Assembly (NCBI RefSeq): GCF_001411805.1
Contig: NZ_CP007212.1
Span: 3,410,001-3,474,000 of the forward strand
Origin: Burkholderia plantarii
Lineage (GTDB): Bacteria; Pseudomonadota; Gammaproteobacteria; Burkholderiales; Burkholderiaceae
Reading direction: 5' to 3'
DNA length: 64,000 nucleotides
In this document: positions 61,104 to 64,000 of the stretch, one piece after another
Numbering within the stretch: the stretch's first letter is position 1
Layout of the letters: every line of letters starts with the position of its first letter
Notes under the pieces: generated by a model
What the model saw: only the letters and a program-made list of their open reading frames with translations
Database searches by the model: none
What the model was told of the DNA's origin: nothing
Made by a program: the position numbers and the translations under genes

Positions 61104-61850
61104 ATGAAGCCACCGACGGAAGACCGCTGGCACGATCTGCGCCCGGACCCGGACAACGACACGCCGCTGTACCTGCAACTCGCGCGCAAGCTCGGCGAAG
61201 CGATCCACGAGAACCGCTGGACGGCCGGCGAGGCGCTGCCGTCCGAGCGCGTGCTGTCGGAGGCGCTCGGCGTGTCGCGGATCACCGCGCGCAAGGCGAT
61301 CGCGCTGCTGGTCGAGCAAGGATTGATCCGCCGCACCCACGGCGCCGGCAATTTCATCCAGCCGCGCTACGAGGATCCGCTCTCGCGGCTGTCGAGCTTC
61401 AGCGAGATGCTGCGCCGCCGCGGTTTCACGCCGAGCTCGCGCTGGATCGCGCGCAGCGTGCAGCCCGCCAATCGCGACGAGGTGATCCAGCTGGGGCTCT
61501 CGCCCGCCGCGTCGGTCACGCGGCTCAAGCGGCTGCGGCTCGCCGACGACATCGTGATGGCGGTCGAGAACTCGACGTTCCCGGCCACGCTGATCCCCGA
61601 TCCGGCCTCGATCGGCGATTCGCTCTACAGCTGGCTGGAACAGCGCGGCACGCCGATCGTGCGCGCGCTGCAGCATTTCCGCGCCGTCAACGCGAGCGAG
61701 GAAATCGCCCAGCAGATGGGCATCGCGCCGCACGACGCGCTGCTGCTGATCACGCGGATCGGCTACACCACCGACCAGCGCGCGATCGAGCTGACGGACA
61801 CCTACTGCCGCAACGACTACTACGACTTCGTCGTCGAGTTGCGCAAGTAG
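61104..61850 (+). CDS. GntR/HutC-family transcriptional regulator (UTRA domain)
   Basis: 248 residues. N-terminal winged helix-turn-helix (PLYLQLARKLGEAIHENRW, GEALPSERVLSEALGVSRIT), linker, then a UTRA effector domain from about residue 90 (RGFTPSSRWIARSVQPANRD, LIPDPASIGDSLYSWLEQRG). HutC-type regulators respond to small carboxylates or phosphosugars (NagR, HutC). No linked sugar gene is visible; the neighbours are an aldo/keto reductase (divergent) and a CoA-transferase (convergent). The effector is unknown. Confidence 0.9.
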   Translation: MKPPTEDRWHDLRPDPDNDTPLYLQLARKLGEAIHENRWTAGEALPSERVLSEALGVSRITARKAIALLVEQGLIRRTHGAGNFIQPRYEDPLSRLSSFSEMLRRRGFTPSSRWIARSVQPANRDEVIQLGLSPAASVTRLKRLRLADDIVMAVENSTFPATLIPDPASIGDSLYSWLEQRGTPIVRALQHFRAVNASEEIAQQMGIAPHDALLLITRIGYTTDQRAIELTDTYCRNDYYDFVVELRK

Positions 61851-61965
61851 CCTTGGGCGCGCGCGGCGGCGGGGCCGCCGCCGGTTCCATGATCGCGGCG
61901 GGCCGGGCGCCGCGCCTCACGCCCCAAGCCCGTCCGATCCATCAGATGGATCGAACCCGCCGCCC

Positions 61966-63381
61966 TCAGGCGAGCCAGCGCGGCGCATCGGTGCCCGGCG
62001 GCACGGGCGGACGCGCGAAGCGCGGCGGCGTCAGCGACAGCCGCTCGGCGGGCCGCACGCCGTGGACCACGCCGAACGGCGACACCAGCGGCGGGGCGAG
62101 GCAGTCGCGCACCGCCTCGAGCGGCCAGTCCGGCACCTCGCGGCCCGCGTCGAGCGTGCCGAACGATTGCAACCAGCGCCCGGTCTGCGCGAGCGAGACG
62201 CGCACGCGCCAGCTGCCGCCCTCGCGCGCGCGCCGCGCCAGCGCCGCCATCGCGCCGAACGCGGCCAGATAGCCGGTGGCGTGATCGAGCGCCTGACACG
62301 GCAGATGCACGGGGCCGGCCGCGCCGGTCGCCTGCTGCTCGCGCCAGGCGATGCCGCTCGCCGACTGCACGAGGCTGTCGAAGCCGCGCCGCATCGCCCA
62401 CGGCCCCTCGTATCCATAGGCGCAGACCGACACGCAGACGATGCCGGGATGGCGCGCCGCCAGCGCCTCGTCGCCGAAGCCGCGCGCGGCCAGCGAGCCG
62501 GGCCGGTACGACTGCAGGAACACATCGGCGCCGGCCGCGAGCGCGTCGAGCGCCGCGCGGCCCGCCGCGTCGCGCAGGTCGAGCTGCGCGGAGCGCTTGC
62601 CGCGCCCGTTGTCGATCACGAGCGCCGCGATGTTCGGCAGGTGCGGGCCGTTGACGAGCAGCACGTCGGCGCCATGCTGCGCGAGCGTGCGCCCCGCCAC
62701 CGGGCCGGCGATGATGCGCGTGAGATCGAGCACGCGCACCCCGGCGAGCGGCATGTGGGGCGAGCCGGCGCCGATCGCGCGCGGCGGCGCGTCGCCGATG
62801 CGCTCGATCTCGAACAGCGGCTGGCGTTCGAGCGCGCGTGCCGCGTCGAGCGCCGCCCATTCCTCCGGACTGCGAATCAAGGCGGCGCACAGCCCCGCCT
62901 CGGCCAGCGTCGCGTCGAGTTCCGCGCCGTCGCGTTCGAGGATCGCGGCGGCGATCGCTTCGCGCGTATCGGCGCAGCCAAGCACCTTGACGATGCCCTG
63001 CCGGTGATGCGCGAAGTTCGCATGCAGCTGGATCCAGCGGCCGTCGCGCGTCGCGTGGAAACCGGTGACGGGGTCGCGCGGGTCGGGCGGCGGCGCGTCG
63101 TCGACACGCAGGTAGCGTTCGCTGCGGAACGCCGCGAGCGCGTCGCGCTGCGAGACGGCCACGCGCTGTTCCCGGCCGTCGCGCAGGCGCAGGCATTCGG
63201 CGGCGGCCAGCCCCGCCGCCGCGATCGTCGAGGCCGCCAGCGCGCCCACCCGATGCACCGACGGCAGCGCCGCGCCGCCGTCGCCAGGGTCGCCGTCGTC
63301 GGCGAGATCGACGCGCGCGAGCGCGGCCGGATCGCCGAGCGCCGTCTGCCACAGGGTTTGCAAAGCCAGTCGCGCATCCAT
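61966..63381 (-). CDS. Class III CoA-transferase (CaiB/BaiF family)
   Basis: 471 residues. CaiB/BaiF fold: LAGVRVLDLTRIIAGPVAGR (CoA contact), the catalytic Asp in MRRGFDSLVQSASGIAWREQ and the C-terminal DWPLEAVRDCLAPPLVSPFG. Transfers CoA between carboxylic acids; substrates not determinable. It carries an N-terminal segment of about 200 residues with a second, weaker copy of such features (DDAPPPDPRDPVTGFHATRD), so it is longer than the 400-residue typical forms. GGAGACACGACG precedes the ATG. Divergent from the citrate-synthase-like gene with an operator-like palindrome between. Confidence 0.87.
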   Translation of the reverse strand: MDARLALQTLWQTALGDPAALARVDLADDGDPGDGGAALPSVHRVGALAASTIAAAGLAAAECLRLRDGREQRVAVSQRDALAAFRSERYLRVDDAPPPDPRDPVTGFHATRDGRWIQLHANFAHHRQGIVKVLGCADTREAIAAAILERDGAELDATLAEAGLCAALIRSPEEWAALDAARALERQPLFEIERIGDAPPRAIGAGSPHMPLAGVRVLDLTRIIAGPVAGRTLAQHGADVLLVNGPHLPNIAALVIDNGRGKRSAQLDLRDAAGRAALDALAAGADVFLQSYRPGSLAARGFGDEALAARHPGIVCVSVCAYGYEGPWAMRRGFDSLVQSASGIAWREQQATGAAGPVHLPCQALDHATGYLAAFGAMAALARRAREGGSWRVRVSLAQTGRWLQSFGTLDAGREVPDWPLEAVRDCLAPPLVSPFGVVHGVRPAERLSLTPPRFARPPVPPGTDAPRWLA

Positions 63382-63438
63382 CGTCGTGTCTCCTGCCGGA
63401 TTCGAAAAGTGTGGGACGAGTCTAGAATTGCCGCGCCG

Positions 63439-63458
63439 GCCGATCAATCTTGATCGGC
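63439..63458. promoter_or_regulatory. Palindrome between the CoA-transferase and citrate-synthase-like genes
   Basis: GCCGATCAA-TC-TTGATCGGC, nine-bp arms perfectly inverted, centred between the two divergent starts (58 and 61 bases away). Well placed as a common operator. Confidence 0.6.
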
Positions 63459-63518
63459 GGAATCAATGCATAAATAGTCATCCGGACAACCGCGTGCCAT
63501 GGCGCGCAGGGAGCGATC

Positions 63519-64000
63519 GTGACGGCCCGACTCAGCGCGACCGAAGCCGCCCGGCGGCTCGGCGTGAGCCTGCCAACCCTCTACGCCTACGTGAGCCGCG
63601 GGCTGCTGGGCTCGTGGCCCGACGGCGCGTCGAAGCGGCGCCGCTACGACGCCGACGAGGTCACGCTGCTCGCGCGTCGGCGCGCCGACGCGAAACGCGC
63701 GGGCGGCGTGGCCGAACGCACGCTCGACTGGGGGCTGCCGGTGCTCGAATCGCGGATCACGCAGATCGCCGACGGCGTGCTGCGCTATCGCGGCCGCGAC
63801 GCGGTGGCGCTCGCCGCGTCCGCCTCGCTCGAGGACGTGGCGGCGCTGCTGTGGGACTGCGCGCCCAGCGCCGTGCGGGCCGAGGCCTGCCTGTCGGGAT
63901 TCGATGCCGCCCGCTGGCGTGACGCACTGCGCGAATGGGCCGGCAGCGCGCCGCTCGATCGCGCGCTCGTGATGCTGCCCGCCGCGGCGGCGCGGTTGCC
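63519..64000 (+). CDS. Citrate-synthase-like protein with N-terminal helix-turn-helix (5' part)
   Basis: First 160 codons; the gene runs off the window. Starts at a GTG with GGGAG upstream. Residues 1-50 form an excisionase/MerR-type winged helix (SATEAARRLGVSLPTLYAYV, SRGLLGSWPDGASKRRRYDA). From about residue 75 the sequence resembles the N-terminus of short citrate-synthase-like proteins (ESRITQIADGVLRYRGRDAV, ALAASASLEDVAALLWDCAP). A DNA-binding head on a citrate-synthase fold suggests either a metabolite-sensing regulator or a moonlighting enzyme (inference). Divergent from the CoA-transferase. Confidence 0.8.
   Translation, partial: MTARLSATEAARRLGVSLPTLYAYVSRGLLGSWPDGASKRRRYDADEVTLLARRRADAKRAGGVAERTLDWGLPVLESRITQIADGVLRYRGRDAVALAASASLEDVAALLWDCAPSAVRAEACLSGFDAARWRDALREWAGSAPLDRALVMLPAAAARL

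Noticed and set aside
61862..61886. GC-rich hairpin after gntR
   Set aside because: Stem of CGGCGGC/GCCGCCG type without any T-run; common by chance at this GC content, so not called a terminator.

Overview
The window is about 64 kb of very GC-rich, densely packed bacterial chromosome. Gene content and protein types point to Burkholderia (Betaproteobacteria). Examples are a cys operon with a DUF934 protein and a ferredoxin-type sulfite reductase without CysJ, the fkpB-ispH pair, and the ribF-ileS-lspA-coaBC-dut string. Nearly all of it looks like core chromosome. I see no phage, transposase, integrase, CRISPR array or rRNA.

Layout. 1-8.2 kb: the 3' end of lptG, a CbiX/SirB-type chelatase, then (minus strand) cysI-DUF934-cysH-cysD-cysN-cobA, with the divergent regulator cysB. 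8.3-13.8 kb: tRNA-Leu(CAA), rsuA, a small membrane protein, a YeeZ-like SDR, a ferredoxin-flavin reductase, a possible small RNA, an ArgD-type transaminase and a GNAT acetyltransferase. 13.9-18.8 kb: livHMGF-type branched-chain amino-acid transporter genes, preceded by an unexplained 1.2-kb stretch with its own promoter-like and terminator-like signals. 18.8-25.9 kb: fkpB-ispH, radC, rpmB-rpmG, nadB, and nadA-nadC. 26-40 kb: acyl-CoA desaturase, purN-rsmB-like-mscS, ribF-ileS-lspA-coaBC-dut, and clpS-clpA. 40-48.5 kb: a cold-shock gene, a Tat-type multicopper oxidase, a five-gene chemosensory-like operon and a small acidic protein. 48.7-57 kb: two unrelated NADP-type isocitrate dehydrogenases side by side, rluE, a Lys/His/Ala-rich exported protein, a DUF192 protein and a stand-alone fusA. 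57-64 kb: marR-MFS, a nickel/cobalt permease, an aldo/keto reductase, a GntR regulator, a class III CoA-transferase and the start of a citrate-synthase-like gene with an N-terminal DNA-binding domain.

How genes work together. The cys operon carries sulfate to sulfide by direct APS reduction, and CobA plus the neighbouring chelatase can supply its siroheme. NadA, NadB and NadC together form the complete route from aspartate to nicotinate mononucleotide. LspA, IspH, FkpB, IleS, CoaBC and Dut are housekeeping.

The most unusual system is 42.6-47.6 kb. It has a membrane CheA-like kinase with HAMP and an HPt histidine but no CheW-like domain. Its partners are a short membrane MCP-like protein, two CheC/CheX-like proteins (one fused to a degenerate receiver) and a stand-alone CheY-like receiver. 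No cheW, cheR or cheB is nearby.
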